IMG/VR virus record: IMGVR_UViG_3300004231_000011 | Coordinates: 1-25,433 of that record | DNA length: 25,433 bases | Reading direction: 5' to 3' (one strand) | From: a virus | In this document: positions 1 through 8,300 of the stretch, piece after piece | Numbering within the stretch: position 1 is the first letter of the stretch | Layout of the letters: every line of letters starts with the position of its first letter | Made by a program: the position numbers and the translations under genes | Notes under the pieces: model-generated | Told to the model about the DNA's origin: nothing | Seen by the model: only the letters and a program-made list of their open reading frames with translations | Databases searched by the model: none

Positions 1-1027
1 AGCTGGTGCCGGCCGCGGCGTACTGCACCACGTAGTCGGTGATGGCGCCGCCGCCGGTCGACGGCGCAGACCAGGTGAGAGGGATCGTCGTCGAGGTAAG
101 GGTTCCGGGGGTCAGCGCCGTAGGGGCGCCGGGCACCGTGAGGGCCGCCGCGACGGTTGCCCCGGCGCTGGTGCTGTTGGCGCTGCCGCTGGCGTTGGTG
201 GCCGTCTGCCGCACCGTGAGGGCATGCGTGGCGTCTCCACTGATCGGGGTGTACGTCGCGCCGGTGGCGCCGCTGATGGCCACGCCATCCAGTAGCCACT
301 GCTGCGTGAGCGTCGGCGTCGGCACGCCGCTGGCCGTACCTGCGGTGAATGCGCAGGCCACACCCACGGTGGGCGTGCCGATGATGGCGGGCGCCACGCT
401 CCACGTCGGGGCGACGGGCACGGATTCGGCCACCGCCCCCACCGCCTGCGTGATGGCGTAGTAGTACACGCCCGATCGGCGGAAGAAGGTTAGCGAGTTG
501 CGGATGCCGGCCCGGTTGTCGTACCCCATCGAGCCGCCCCACTGGCGGAAATCACTGCTGAACGTGGGCGCGTTGGTGCCGTTGGCGATCAAGTCGAGCT
601 GCACGACGGCGCCGTCAATGGCCGCGGTGGCATCCACGGTGAACGCCATCGCGCCGGTCACCGTGGTCTGCGCCATCTGCTCTTGCCCGGTGAACGACAC
701 CGCGGCCGAGAATGGTACGTCCACCGTGCCACCGCCCAGCATGCGCGCCGGGGCGGTGCAAAACACGTCCTTGGTCCCCGCTGACAGTGCCACCACTGTC
801 CCGGCGCTGCTGGACGAAAGAATGGTGTCTCGGGTCAAAGTGCCGCTGCCAAGCGTGCCGCTGCCAAGCTCCCACTCTGCGGCACCGACAATGGCGTAAA
901 ACACCTTGTCGCCGGCCGAGAAGGCACCAGAAAAAGCGCGAAAGCCGGCCTTTGCGCCGGCCAATGTCACAGTGCCGGTGCCGGTAGTAGTGGTCGTCTC
1001 AGCGACCCGATCTGCGATTTTTGGCAT
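1..1027 (-). CDS. Tail-fibre-like protein with Ig-like and fibronectin III domains (partial, C-terminus outside window)
   Basis: An open frame starts at ATG 1027 and runs off the left edge with at least 342 codons and no stop. An AGGGTG ribosome-binding site lies 8 nt upstream of the ATG. The N-terminus (MPKIADRVAETTTTTGTG, then a Gly/Thr-rich stretch with AGFRAF and AGDKVFYAIV) resembles the conserved N-terminal module of phage fibre-like structural proteins. Residues around 210-285 look like an Ig-like repeat (PTLTQQWLLDGVAISGAT). The last visible part reads VPGAPTALTPGTL, then PLTWSAPSTGGG and YVVQY, which is a fibronectin type III pattern. A perfect short internal duplication encodes LGSGTLGSGTL. 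It follows the 157-aa gene by about 40 nt on the same strand. Seen: open frame and repeats. Inferred: virion surface or fibre role. The real length and receptor-binding end are unknown. Confidence 0.8.
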   Translation of the reverse strand, partial: MPKIADRVAETTTTTGTGTVTLAGAKAGFRAFSGAFSAGDKVFYAIVGAAEWELGSGTLGSGTLTRDTILSSSSAGTVVALSAGTKDVFCTAPARMLGGGTVDVPFSAAVSFTGQEQMAQTTVTGAMAFTVDATAAIDGAVVQLDLIANGTNAPTFSSDFRQWGGSMGYDNRAGIRNSLTFFRRSGVYYYAITQAVGAVAESVPVAPTWSVAPAIIGTPTVGVACAFTAGTASGVPTPTLTQQWLLDGVAISGATGATYTPISGDATHALTVRQTATNASGSANSTSAGATVAAALTVPGAPTALTPGTLTSTTIPLTWSAPSTGGGAITDYVVQYAAAGTS

Positions 1028-1068
1028 TTGTTACACCCTGGATTGCAGGCTTTGTAAAGTGCGTGATT

Positions 1069-1542
1069 TCATTGGCCGCTGACTCCATATGCGTCAACAT
1101 CAACGTGAGCAAGAACGACAAAGCCAACGGGGTTTGAAGCCCGGGTACGGGTCAGAGTTGTCCCAGCGCCATTGATCGTGGCGGCCCCACTCCTGGCGAT
1201 GCTGATAGTTCCGGCAGCCGGGCAATCCACGGTGAAGGACGGCATTGGAGAAAGGCCGGCCGGGATCGTGTAAGTGAGCGCCCCGGTCGGCGCCAGAGCC
1301 TGGCCGTTGTCGGCGGCGGTGATTTCGCGCGACACCGCATCAGCAATCCGAGCCCCTGACACCAATCCCAGAATTGCCTGGACCTTGTCCGCTGGAATGG
1401 ATGACACGTCACCCGGCACCGCTACCGCCGCGCCGCCGTCGATCAGCTGCGCCTCCAAGATCGGCGACAACCCGGTGATGACATCACCGCCTTCATACGT
1501 ACCGGTCGCTGTCTTGACAGACTGCCGCATCCTGATCGCCAT
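1069..1542 (-). CDS. Phage protein of unknown function, probably structural
   Basis: 157 aa. I chose ATG 1542 (MAIRMRQSVKTATGTYEGG); a TTG two codons upstream is a less likely start. AGAGGA of the portal 3' end serves as ribosome-binding site and the start lies 2 nt after the portal stop, so the two are probably translationally coupled. The N-terminal ~45 residues form a compact beta-like segment (GDVITGLSPILEAQLIDGG). The C-terminal half is rich in Ala, Gly, Thr and Ser with alternating hydrophobic residues, like a beta-structured virion protein. No catalytic motif or signal peptide is visible. It sits between portal and a fibre-like gene. A protease gene would be the usual portal neighbour, so this context is unusual. 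Function not recognised. Confidence 0.75.
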   Translation of the reverse strand: MAIRMRQSVKTATGTYEGGDVITGLSPILEAQLIDGGAAVAVPGDVSSIPADKVQAILGLVSGARIADAVSREITAADNGQALAPTGALTYTIPAGLSPMPSFTVDCPAAGTISIARSGAATINGAGTTLTRTRASNPVGFVVLAHVDVDAYGVSGQ

Positions 1543-1544
1543 AG

Positions 1545-3188
1545 TCAATCCTCTTCGGTGGTTTGGCCTGCCGTATCGGCGGCGCCAGGCACGGGTGCAG
1601 GTGCACCCGGCCTGATGATCTTGACCAGCCCCTTCATCAGCTCCTGCTCTCGGAGCAGCTGCCTGATCTTGGGGCGCAGCTTGCCGCCGTCATGCAGCAG
1701 GCTTTCGGCCTCGTGGGTGCTGATGCCGAGCTGGACACGCCGCTCGGCGGCATCCACTTCCTTGACCGGGTCGATGGAGCCGGGGCCGTCGCCGATCCAC
1801 ATGGCGCCCAGCCAGGCACGGCGGATCAGCGGGTCGGCGAAGTAGCCTGGCGCGACGATGTAGCCGGTGGCCACAGCCTCATCCATCCAGGCCTCGTAGA
1901 TCGGCGCGCAGAACTGCTGGGCCAGCCGGTCACGCCGGGTGCGGAAGACCCGCCAGGCGTCGAGCAGCGCGGCGCGCGATGCGCTGTAGCTGCTGCTGTA
2001 GTGCTTGATGAGCACCTCATACGGGATCTCGAGCACCAGCCCGATCTGCCGGATGATGGCGTTGACGAACGGGTCGAACTGGGCATTCGGCCGGCCTGGA
2101 TTAGCCGTTTCGATCTTCTCGCCCTTGCCCAGGTCGACGGCCAGGCCGTTGCCCAGCTTGCCGTCCCAGCCACCGGCCACGGCGCTGGCACCACCCCCCA
2201 TTGCCGACGGGGCCAGCGCCGCGCCGGCGTTGTTCTCGGTGGTGATGAAGACGGTGAACATGCCGCTGACCACTGCGGCCATCAGCTCGGCCTCGGTGTA
2301 GCGCTCCAGCTGCTTCAGCGGCTCGATGACGGCCGCCAGCATGGGCACGCCCCGGGTCTGGCCCGGCCGCCGCCGCTCGAAGATGTGCAGCACGTTGCGC
2401 CGCCCGGTCCTGGCGCCAAACGCCGGCACCGGTGTCCACGTCAGCTTGCGCTGCGCGGCGGCACCGCTGCGCCGATACGGGTTGGCGTTGGCGATGTGGT
2501 ACGTCGTGGGCGCGCCGTTGTCATCCATCTGCACGCCGGCCACCAGGCCGTCGGCGTCGGGCGCCTTGTCGGGGTTGCTCAGGCGGTCGCCCTCCACCAC
2601 CTGGATCGCCAGCTTGATCGCCCCCCGGGCCCAGGCTGCCTTCACAAGCAGCACCAGCACGTCGCCGCGCTCGCATTCAGCCCGCAGCGTCAGCGCCTGC
2701 AGGCCATACCCCGTCTGGTGCCGGGTGATGTCGCAGTCGGTCGACTCGAACCATGCCGCGAACTTTCGCTCGGTGTCCTGCTGCCAGGCGTCGGCAGCTT
2801 CGTCATCGAGCCCGAGCAGAGGTGCATCGATGGTGCACTGCAGCGCCAGGCCGGTGCCGACCACGTGGGTGACGTTGGTGTTGATCGCACCACCAGCCAC
2901 CGGGCTGTTGCGCACCAGGTCGCTGGACCGGTTGCGCAGGCTCGGCAGGTCACGCAGGGTGTCGGTATCGGCGTCTCCGCCCAGCGGGTTCCAGCCGGTG
3001 AGGCTGCGCCGGGCGTTGCTGGCGCCGTTGTAGCCGCCCATCTGCGCCACCATCTCATGCCCCACCCGCGCCTGCAGCCGGCTGGCGGCCCAGCGCGGCG
3101 CCACAGCCTGGATGGCGCGGTCCAGCCGCGACCAGGGCACGTTGATGGCGCCCTTCCCGAGCTTCAGGCGCAGCGTGTCGTCAGCCAT
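1545..3188 (-). CDS. Phage portal protein, lambda gpB type
   Basis: 547 aa, close to lambda gpB length. It matches the lambda-type portal family (Phage_portal_2) in order and motifs: an N-terminal arm with a YNGASNARRSLTGWNP-like segment (about 53-70), LRNRSSDLVRNSPVAGGAI (about 85-103), the clip/stem region with VLHIFERRRPGQTRGVP (about 267-283), and a C-terminal helical crown with YEVLIKHYSSSYSASRAA (about 395-412). The portal forms the dodecameric head vertex through which DNA is packaged and to which terminase and connectors bind. Start ATG 3188 lies 4 nt after the stop of the small connector gene, the canonical pairing. What is not canonical is the location: downstream of the tail-fibre genes rather than between terminase large subunit and protease. 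No second portal is present in the window. Confidence 0.95.
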   Translation of the reverse strand: MADDTLRLKLGKGAINVPWSRLDRAIQAVAPRWAASRLQARVGHEMVAQMGGYNGASNARRSLTGWNPLGGDADTDTLRDLPSLRNRSSDLVRNSPVAGGAINTNVTHVVGTGLALQCTIDAPLLGLDDEAADAWQQDTERKFAAWFESTDCDITRHQTGYGLQALTLRAECERGDVLVLLVKAAWARGAIKLAIQVVEGDRLSNPDKAPDADGLVAGVQMDDNGAPTTYHIANANPYRRSGAAAQRKLTWTPVPAFGARTGRRNVLHIFERRRPGQTRGVPMLAAVIEPLKQLERYTEAELMAAVVSGMFTVFITTENNAGAALAPSAMGGGASAVAGGWDGKLGNGLAVDLGKGEKIETANPGRPNAQFDPFVNAIIRQIGLVLEIPYEVLIKHYSSSYSASRAALLDAWRVFRTRRDRLAQQFCAPIYEAWMDEAVATGYIVAPGYFADPLIRRAWLGAMWIGDGPGSIDPVKEVDAAERRVQLGISTHEAESLLHDGGKLRPKIRQLLREQELMKGLVKIIRPGAPAPVPGAADTAGQTTEED

Positions 3189-3192
3189 GCGG

Positions 3193-3423
3193 TCAACCCG
3201 GGGTCAGGCCGTAAACGCGCGCACCGCGCCGGGTGAACCCGCTGCTCAGGCGCTGCACTTCCGCCTGCCAGAGGCTGACGCTGTCCTGCGCCTCTGTCAG
3301 CGTGGGCAGCTTGATCATGCGGTCACCCAGGCGGAATTCGACGCCCCCCGTCTGGATGGCGGTGAGCTGTGCCAGCGCGAGATCGAGCTGGTCCTGCGCT
3401 TGCTGGAGTGTGATGCCGGGCAT
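3193..3423 (-). CDS. Small head-tail joining-type protein (DUF6148/gpW-like)
   Basis: 76 aa, beginning MPGITLQQAQDQLDLALAQ and ending with LWQAEVQRLSS plus a basic tail. This is the pattern of the small proteins encoded directly upstream of lambda-type portals (gpW or DUF6148 type): helical N-terminus, short beta hairpin with a G-D-R turn, helical C-terminus. It probably acts in head completion or joining. The ATG at 3423 is the only plausible start. It lies inside the 58-bp double-hairpin repeat (3419-3476), and no Shine-Dalgarno-like sequence precedes it. Upstream codons in the same frame are open back to the TGA of the DUF4376 gene but contain no ATG, GTG or TTG. The exact family assignment (gpW versus DUF6148) is uncertain; the position before the portal is the strongest evidence. 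Confidence 0.8.
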   Translation of the reverse strand: MPGITLQQAQDQLDLALAQLTAIQTGGVEFRLGDRMIKLPTLTEAQDSVSLWQAEVQRLSSGFTRRGARVYGLTPG

Positions 3424-3476
3424 GCGCCGGATGGTCGGCGCAAGGCCTGTCCCGCTTCTACCAAAAGCGGGACAGG
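3419..3476. repeat. 58-bp double-hairpin repeat, copy 1
   Basis: Two adjacent hairpins. The first is TGCGCCG/CGGCGCA with a 6-nt loop. The second is a perfect 12-bp stem CCTGTCCCGCTT/AAGCGGGACAGG with loop CTACCAA. Copy 2 at 18438-18495 matches at 55 of 58 positions in the same orientation. On the minus strand it starts 2 nt after the stop of the DUF4376 gene and contains the ATG of the small connector gene. No T-run follows either hairpin on either strand, so it is not a standard intrinsic terminator. It may be a REP-like element, a regulator site or a recombination site. Confidence 0.9.
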
Positions 3477-3477
3477 A

Positions 3478-4020
3478 TCAATCCGGCCAGTCGATGGCAG
3501 CAAGGTCGTCCGCGAAGACGGCCACCTCGATCTGCGCGCGTAGGGCGATGCTGATGCCCCACAGCGCGTTGACCGCGGTGGCGCAGGCCTCGCCCACGGC
3601 CACCATGCCGGCGGCGTCCAGGGTGGTAGTGCTGTTGTCGGCCAGCACCCAGACCTGCGCGTAGGGCTCACCAGCGGCCTGGGCGCGCATGGCGCGCACG
3701 GTGGCGCCGGTGATGTTGGTGGCATTGATGTCGTACACCAGGCCGGCACAGGTGAAGGTGCCGGCCAGCAGCTCGTCGCGCCGGGCTTTCATCGCGTCCC
3801 AGCGGGCGGCCTTCAGCTCGGCCAGCGTGGCCGGCGGCGGCTGCCACTGGCCGGCAGACCACACCCAGGACGGCACCGGCGGCGCGCTGGTGGCCACTGC
3901 AGACGCCTGCACGGCGGGCAGCAGGCCGAGGTAGGCGCCGGTGGCGTCAACGGCATGCACGACGTGGCCGGTGTCGATGGCGGCCGCCTCGGCGCTGGTG
4001 AGTGGGCGGGGGGCAGGCAT
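3478..4020 (-). CDS. DUF4376-type protein, tail-fibre-associated
   Basis: 180 aa. The N-terminal third is a proline-rich variable region (LLPAVQASAVATSAPPVPSW). From about residue 75 it has the DUF4376 pattern: helix KAARWDAMKARRDELL, then GTFTCAGLVYDINATN, then VWVLADNSTTTLDAAGM, and a helical end. Such proteins are usually encoded at the end of phage tail operons beside fibres and resemble fibre-assembly proteins; a chaperone or fibre-tip role is inferred. The start overlaps the preceding stop as TGATG (ATG 4020). The stop is followed 2 nt later by double-hairpin repeat copy 1. Reasonably sure of the family, unsure of the function. Confidence 0.75.
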   Translation of the reverse strand: MPAPRPLTSAEAAAIDTGHVVHAVDATGAYLGLLPAVQASAVATSAPPVPSWVWSAGQWQPPPATLAELKAARWDAMKARRDELLAGTFTCAGLVYDINATNITGATVRAMRAQAAGEPYAQVWVLADNSTTTLDAAGMVAVGEACATAVNALWGISIALRAQIEVAVFADDLAAIDWPD

Positions 4021-4553
4021 CAGGGCTCCTTGGTGACCGACACCGTGATGCCGCTGCGCGAGGCCACCACCGTCGTGCCGGCGGAGTCGCTGGCGATTTC
4101 GAGCGTGATGGTGGCGGAGGCGGTGCCGATGGTGCTGCGCAACCACTGCCAGAACGGATTGCCGGAGATGCTGACCCAGGCGCCAGTGCCTGCGCCGCTG
4201 GTCGGCCCTGAGCCCGCAGTGACCGTGACACGCGCCCAGTACGCACTGCCGATGCCGGCCTCGGTGGGCGCGAACCAGTTGGCGGAGCCCAGCACGCTGT
4301 CGCTGCCGGTCACCGTCAGGGTGCCATCGGCGCGCGCGCTGAGTGCCGCGATGGCCGTGGCCGTGGTGGTGTCGCCCAGCACGATGGTCGGCAGGGGGTT
4401 CACCGGCGCCGAGCCGCTGAAGATCTTGCGCCAGGTGCCCGCGTCCCGATACCAAGCCTCCTTGAGCTTGCGCCAGGTGCCGCCGTCCTTGTAATGCAGC
4501 TCCTTGGCTTTGCGCCAGGTGCCGCCGTCCCGGTACCAGGTTTCGGCCGCCAT
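4020..4553 (-). CDS. Putative tail structural protein with three 14-residue repeats
   Basis: 177 aa. After MAA the protein begins with three tandem 14-residue units of pattern E-x-x-Y-[RK]-D-[GA]-G-T-W-R-K-x-x, followed by a Ser/Thr/Gly-rich beta-type region to the end (TVTGSDSVLGSANWF, then WARVTVTAGSG and ITLEIASDSAGTTVV). The aromatic and basic repeats suggest a binding or docking segment, and the rest looks like a beta-sandwich virion domain. It lies between two fibre-associated genes and overlaps both by TGATG junctions, so coupled translation and a fibre or baseplate-decoration role are likely. No named family is recognised with confidence. Confidence 0.75.
   Translation of the reverse strand: MAAETWYRDGGTWRKAKELHYKDGGTWRKLKEAWYRDAGTWRKIFSGSAPVNPLPTIVLGDTTTATAIAALSARADGTLTVTGSDSVLGSANWFAPTEAGIGSAYWARVTVTAGSGPTSGAGTGAWVSISGNPFWQWLRSTIGTASATITLEIASDSAGTTVVASRSGITVSVTKEP
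4419..4544 (-). repeat. Three tandem 42-bp coding repeats
   Basis: A 42-bp (14-codon) unit is repeated three times in frame. Starts of the shared TTGCGCCAGGTG core on the plus strand are at 4426, 4468 and 4510. The units encode the GGTWRK-type repeats of the 177-aa tail protein. The DNA copies remain very similar, which suggests recent expansion or gene conversion. Confidence 0.85.
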
Positions 4554-5335
4554 CAGTACACCAGCACGAAGTCACCGTCGGCGCCGCCGCTGGGCGTGCC
4601 GGTGGTGGTGGTGACGGTGATCGCGCCCAGGCCCTTGGTGCCGCTGTTGCCCTTGACCTGGCCGGTGAACACCGGCGCCGTGGCGAGCTGGGCATAGCCG
4701 GTGAGCGCCGAGCTGGTGAGGTAGCCGGCGTCGTTGGTCCAGGCCGACACGGCGGTGGGCTTGCCGGTGACGTTGGCCCAGGCCGGCGCGATCTGCGCGT
4801 TGAAATTGGCCAGGCTGATCTTGCGGTGGTAGCCGTCGCCGGCTGCGTTCTCGACGAACACGGCGCCAATGGCTGGCGCCTCGAGGCTGGACGACTGGCT
4901 GAGGTAGCGCCCAAAGAGGTCGCCGCTGGCGTCGCGCTTGGCCAGTGTGTTGGCTGTGGCCGCGGTGGCCGCCGTCTCGTTGACCAGGGCCGGCTTGCCG
5001 GTGACGTTGGCCCAGGCCACCGACCCGGCCGAGCCGGTCACGCTGATGCCCCAGGTGCCGCTGGTGCCGGCGCCGGTGAGCGGCGCGTAGGTGCTGGCTG
5101 CCGTGGTGGCCTTGAGGTAGCCGGTGGACTGCTCTACCCAGCTGCTGCCGTTGTAGCGCTCGAACACCCCGGTGCCCGCGTTGAAGCGCCGCGTGCCCGT
5201 GGGCGGGTTGCTCACCGTGCCCACGTCGGATGGCTCCAGCATGCAGGCCACGGCCACGATGTGCGCACGGATGGACGACAGCAGGCCCGTGTCGTAGTTG
5301 TCCGTCTTGACCGGCTTGTTGAAATCGATGCTCAT
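4553..5335 (-). CDS. Tail fibre protein
   Basis: 260 aa. It begins MSIDFNKPVKTDNYDTGLL, a typical N-terminal segment of small phage fibre or baseplate-attached proteins. A segment NPPTGTRRFNAGTGVFERY, then YNGSSW (about 43-67) matches a motif common in fibre shafts. Two copies of WANVTGKP (about 107-114 and 186-193) mark the repeated fibre shaft motif. The C-terminus (LGAITVTTTTGTPSGG, then DGDFVLVY) is a short beta end seen in fibres that rely on an additional tip protein. Starts at ATG 5335 in a TGATG overlap with the tail-tip gene. Host-recognition role is inferred. Confidence 0.8.
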   Translation of the reverse strand: MSIDFNKPVKTDNYDTGLLSSIRAHIVAVACMLEPSDVGTVSNPPTGTRRFNAGTGVFERYNGSSWVEQSTGYLKATTAASTYAPLTGAGTSGTWGISVTGSAGSVAWANVTGKPALVNETAATAATANTLAKRDASGDLFGRYLSQSSSLEAPAIGAVFVENAAGDGYHRKISLANFNAQIAPAWANVTGKPTAVSAWTNDAGYLTSSALTGYAQLATAPVFTGQVKGNSGTKGLGAITVTTTTGTPSGGADGDFVLVY

Positions 5336-8300
5336 CAGTAGCCTCGTGCAGTCCAGCTGAATGCCCCGGACACGCGGGCGCCGCTGCTGTCGAACAGCAG
5401 CACCTTGAATCCGGTGGGGTTGGGGGCGTCGACGAAGTCGTAGACGGCATAGCGGGCGCTCGTGCCGCTGGGCGTGACGGTGATCGAGTCGACGTCGATG
5501 AAGGCCACGCCGAAGCTCACCGCCGTGCCGCCGCTGTCGGTGGACACGGCCGAGCCGCCGCCGCTGTCGGTCTTGAGCTTGCCGCTGAGCTTGATGTTCA
5601 GGCCCTGCAGCTCGACCAGGTCGTCACCACCGGCGGCCGTGAAGGTGAGCCGCACCTTGACATAGCGGAAGCCGCTGGCCAGCACCTGCAGGGCGCCGGC
5701 GGCCGCGTCGATCCAGGGGTCACCGGCCAGGGCCTTGTAGGAGACCTGGGCCGCCATGGTCACCGCGCCGGCCAGCGTGGCCACCGACGGCGTGACGGTG
5801 ATGATGGTGGCCGGCAGCGCGGTGCCGTAGTCCATGGTGCGCTCGCAGTAACCGCTGGTGCCGCTGGGCTGGAACACCAGCGGGTAGCCCGCGGCGATCT
5901 GCGCATCGGGCGTGGCCCAGCTGCGGCTTTCGAAGTGCGTCTGGATCGTCTCGCCCAGGGCCGGGCCGTAGAGCCGGCCGCCCTCGAGGTACATGCCGCT
6001 CAACGTGATACCGCTGAAGTCGTCGTTGTAGTCGGCCCGCAGCACGTAGTCGGGCGGCTGGCTGATGGTGGCGGTGATGGCCACCGGCGTGCCGATGGTG
6101 CCGGCCGTGTCGAAGGCGGCCACCCAGTAGCTGTAGGCGCCGGCCTGCTGCTCGAACACCGTCCCGAAGGTGCTGTTGCCGTTGCTGCCCACCACGGTGC
6201 CACCGAGCCAGGTGGCGCCCTTGCGCACCTCGTAGCGGTCGATGGGCAGGCTGCCGGTGGCGGGGGCGCCCCAGTACAGCAAGGCGTTGTTGTCCACCAC
6301 CTCGCTGCGCGGGCCGGTGACGGCACCCGGGGCGGTGATGGTCACATCCACCGATGCGGGCGTGCCCACGTTGCCGCGTGCATCGATGGGGGCCACCCAC
6401 CAGCGCCGCGCGCCGGCCCAGTCGACCCGGCGCGACAGGCGGGTGATGTTGTACACGCCCACCGATGTGCCGCCCACCCAGGTGCTGCCGTAGCGCAGCT
6501 CGTAGGAGGCCAGCGCGAAGGCGCCGGCGGCGCCGGCATAGTCGAGCTGCAGGTCGGCGCCCACGATGGCCGCGGCGATGCTGGCGATGGTTGGCGCCGC
6601 GATCACCACCGGCATGCTGCTGGGCGTGCTGACGTTGCCCAGAGCATCCACCGCCGCCACCCACACCGTATACGTGCCGGTGACCTGCACCGCCAGCGAG
6701 TGGCTGGTGCCGGCCAGCTTGTCCAGCACCTGGGCGGTGTCCCACACCGCACCCAGGCGCCATTCGTAGCCCTGTACGTCGGGCTCGGGGTTCTTGTCGC
6801 ACTTCAGGCGCGCGCCGAAGGGCTCCAGGGTGTAGGCCAGGCCCGTGGGCGCACCGGGCGGCAGTTGGGCCATGGCGCCGGTGATGGCGTAGGTGTAGGC
6901 CGGCACGTCCGCCAGGCTCTGCTCGCCGGCCTGGAAGATGTTGAAGCTGGTGAACTTCAGGCTGATGGTCTGGCCGATCAGCGCCAGGTCCAGCGGGCCG
7001 CTCTTGGCGATGGCATCGTCCACCCGCACGAACGGGTCGTTGGTGGCATGGGCTGACGCGGCCGAGGTGGCGTAGGCACCGCGCACCAGGGCGCTGAGCG
7101 TGTAGGCGCCTGCACCGGTGAGGGTGGCGGTCTGGAAGGCCAGGTACTCCTGCACCGCGCCGCCCACCCAGCACAGGGTGGACAGCGCCGCTGCGTCGGT
7201 GGCGCTGCCGCTGATGAGCTGGCCCGAGGTGGCCACCGGCATGGCGCCGGCGCTGATGGGGCCGGTGAGGCGGCCGTAGCGCGCGCCGCCGTACACCGTG
7301 GACACGCGCTTGTAGTTGTTGCCGTCCAGGCTGAGCCACACATTGCAGCCGCCCCACAGGGCCCCGCTGCCCTTGACGGCGGCGTAGACCTCCAGGCCGG
7401 TGACGGTGCGGTCGACAGGCGCCTCGAAAAATACCGGGGCATCGACGTTGCCGGGGCTTCCATTGTAGTTGTGCTGGAAGCCCGCGGCTGCCTGGTTGGG
7501 GTAGCGTGTGGGCGAGGCGCTGCCGAGCGGCCAGTCCTCGACCTCGACCTCGAGCATGCCGTCCTCGTCCTCTCCGATCTCGGTGATGCTCACCGGCAGC
7601 TTGGCGAAGCCCAGGGCCTCGTCGGTGAGGGTGAGCAGGTCCATCGGCTCCAGAAGGCAGTAGGCCCAGGGCAGCTTGAGCGTGCCCGTGCCGCTGATGT
7701 TGAGGCTGCGCTGCATGACGATGCGCGCCACCAGGCCGGCAACGGCGGCATCGCAGATCCACGGGGCGCTGATGGTGTCCATCGTGCGCAGGCCGTTGAC
7801 AGCGATGTCGGCATCGTCCTTGGCTTCAGCGATGGTCTTGTTGTAGTAGTTGGCCCGGTCGTTGAACTCGACCTTGACGTGGTTGAAACGGTCGCTCGGC
7901 TCCTTGACCTGCCACTGCAGGGGGTCGTCGGTGCCCTCCTGCAACCAGGCGTTGTCGTCGATGTCGTACACCGGCGTGACGTTGGGCGTGTAGGTCACGC
8001 CGTTGCCTGTGACTGCCACGTCACCGAAGGGCACGATCCGCAGCCGGTCGTAGCTCCACACCGGCGCGCAGTTGGTGAACCGGCACAGTTCGGCGATGAA
8101 ATCACCCGCCCGTTGCTGCTCGGTGAGCAGCGGGCTCATCAGCAGGCCGGCGGCCGCGGCGTAGTCGATGGCCGCCGACACCTCGACGGTGTCCGCCGGC
8201 ATGCGCGCACCGTAGCGGCCGTTGGACAGCAGGCCGGCCGCGAATTCCCAGGGGTTGCAGTCGGGCGATGCCGCCCCGTAGCGGTAGGCGCCGGCGCCCT

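Noticed and set aside
1563-3236. Plus-strand open frame of 557 codons
   Set aside because: Antisense of the portal gene, which is strongly supported; the translation is His, Gly and Arg-rich shadow.
3419-3476. Double hairpin as a simple Rho-independent terminator
   Set aside because: The stems are strong but no T-run follows on either strand, and the element overlaps the start codon of the next gene in both copies.
5720-7762. Minus-strand 680-codon frame within the tail-tip gene
   Set aside because: An out-of-frame shadow of the 1248-aa tail-tip gene, with Arg, His and Gly-rich low-complexity translation.
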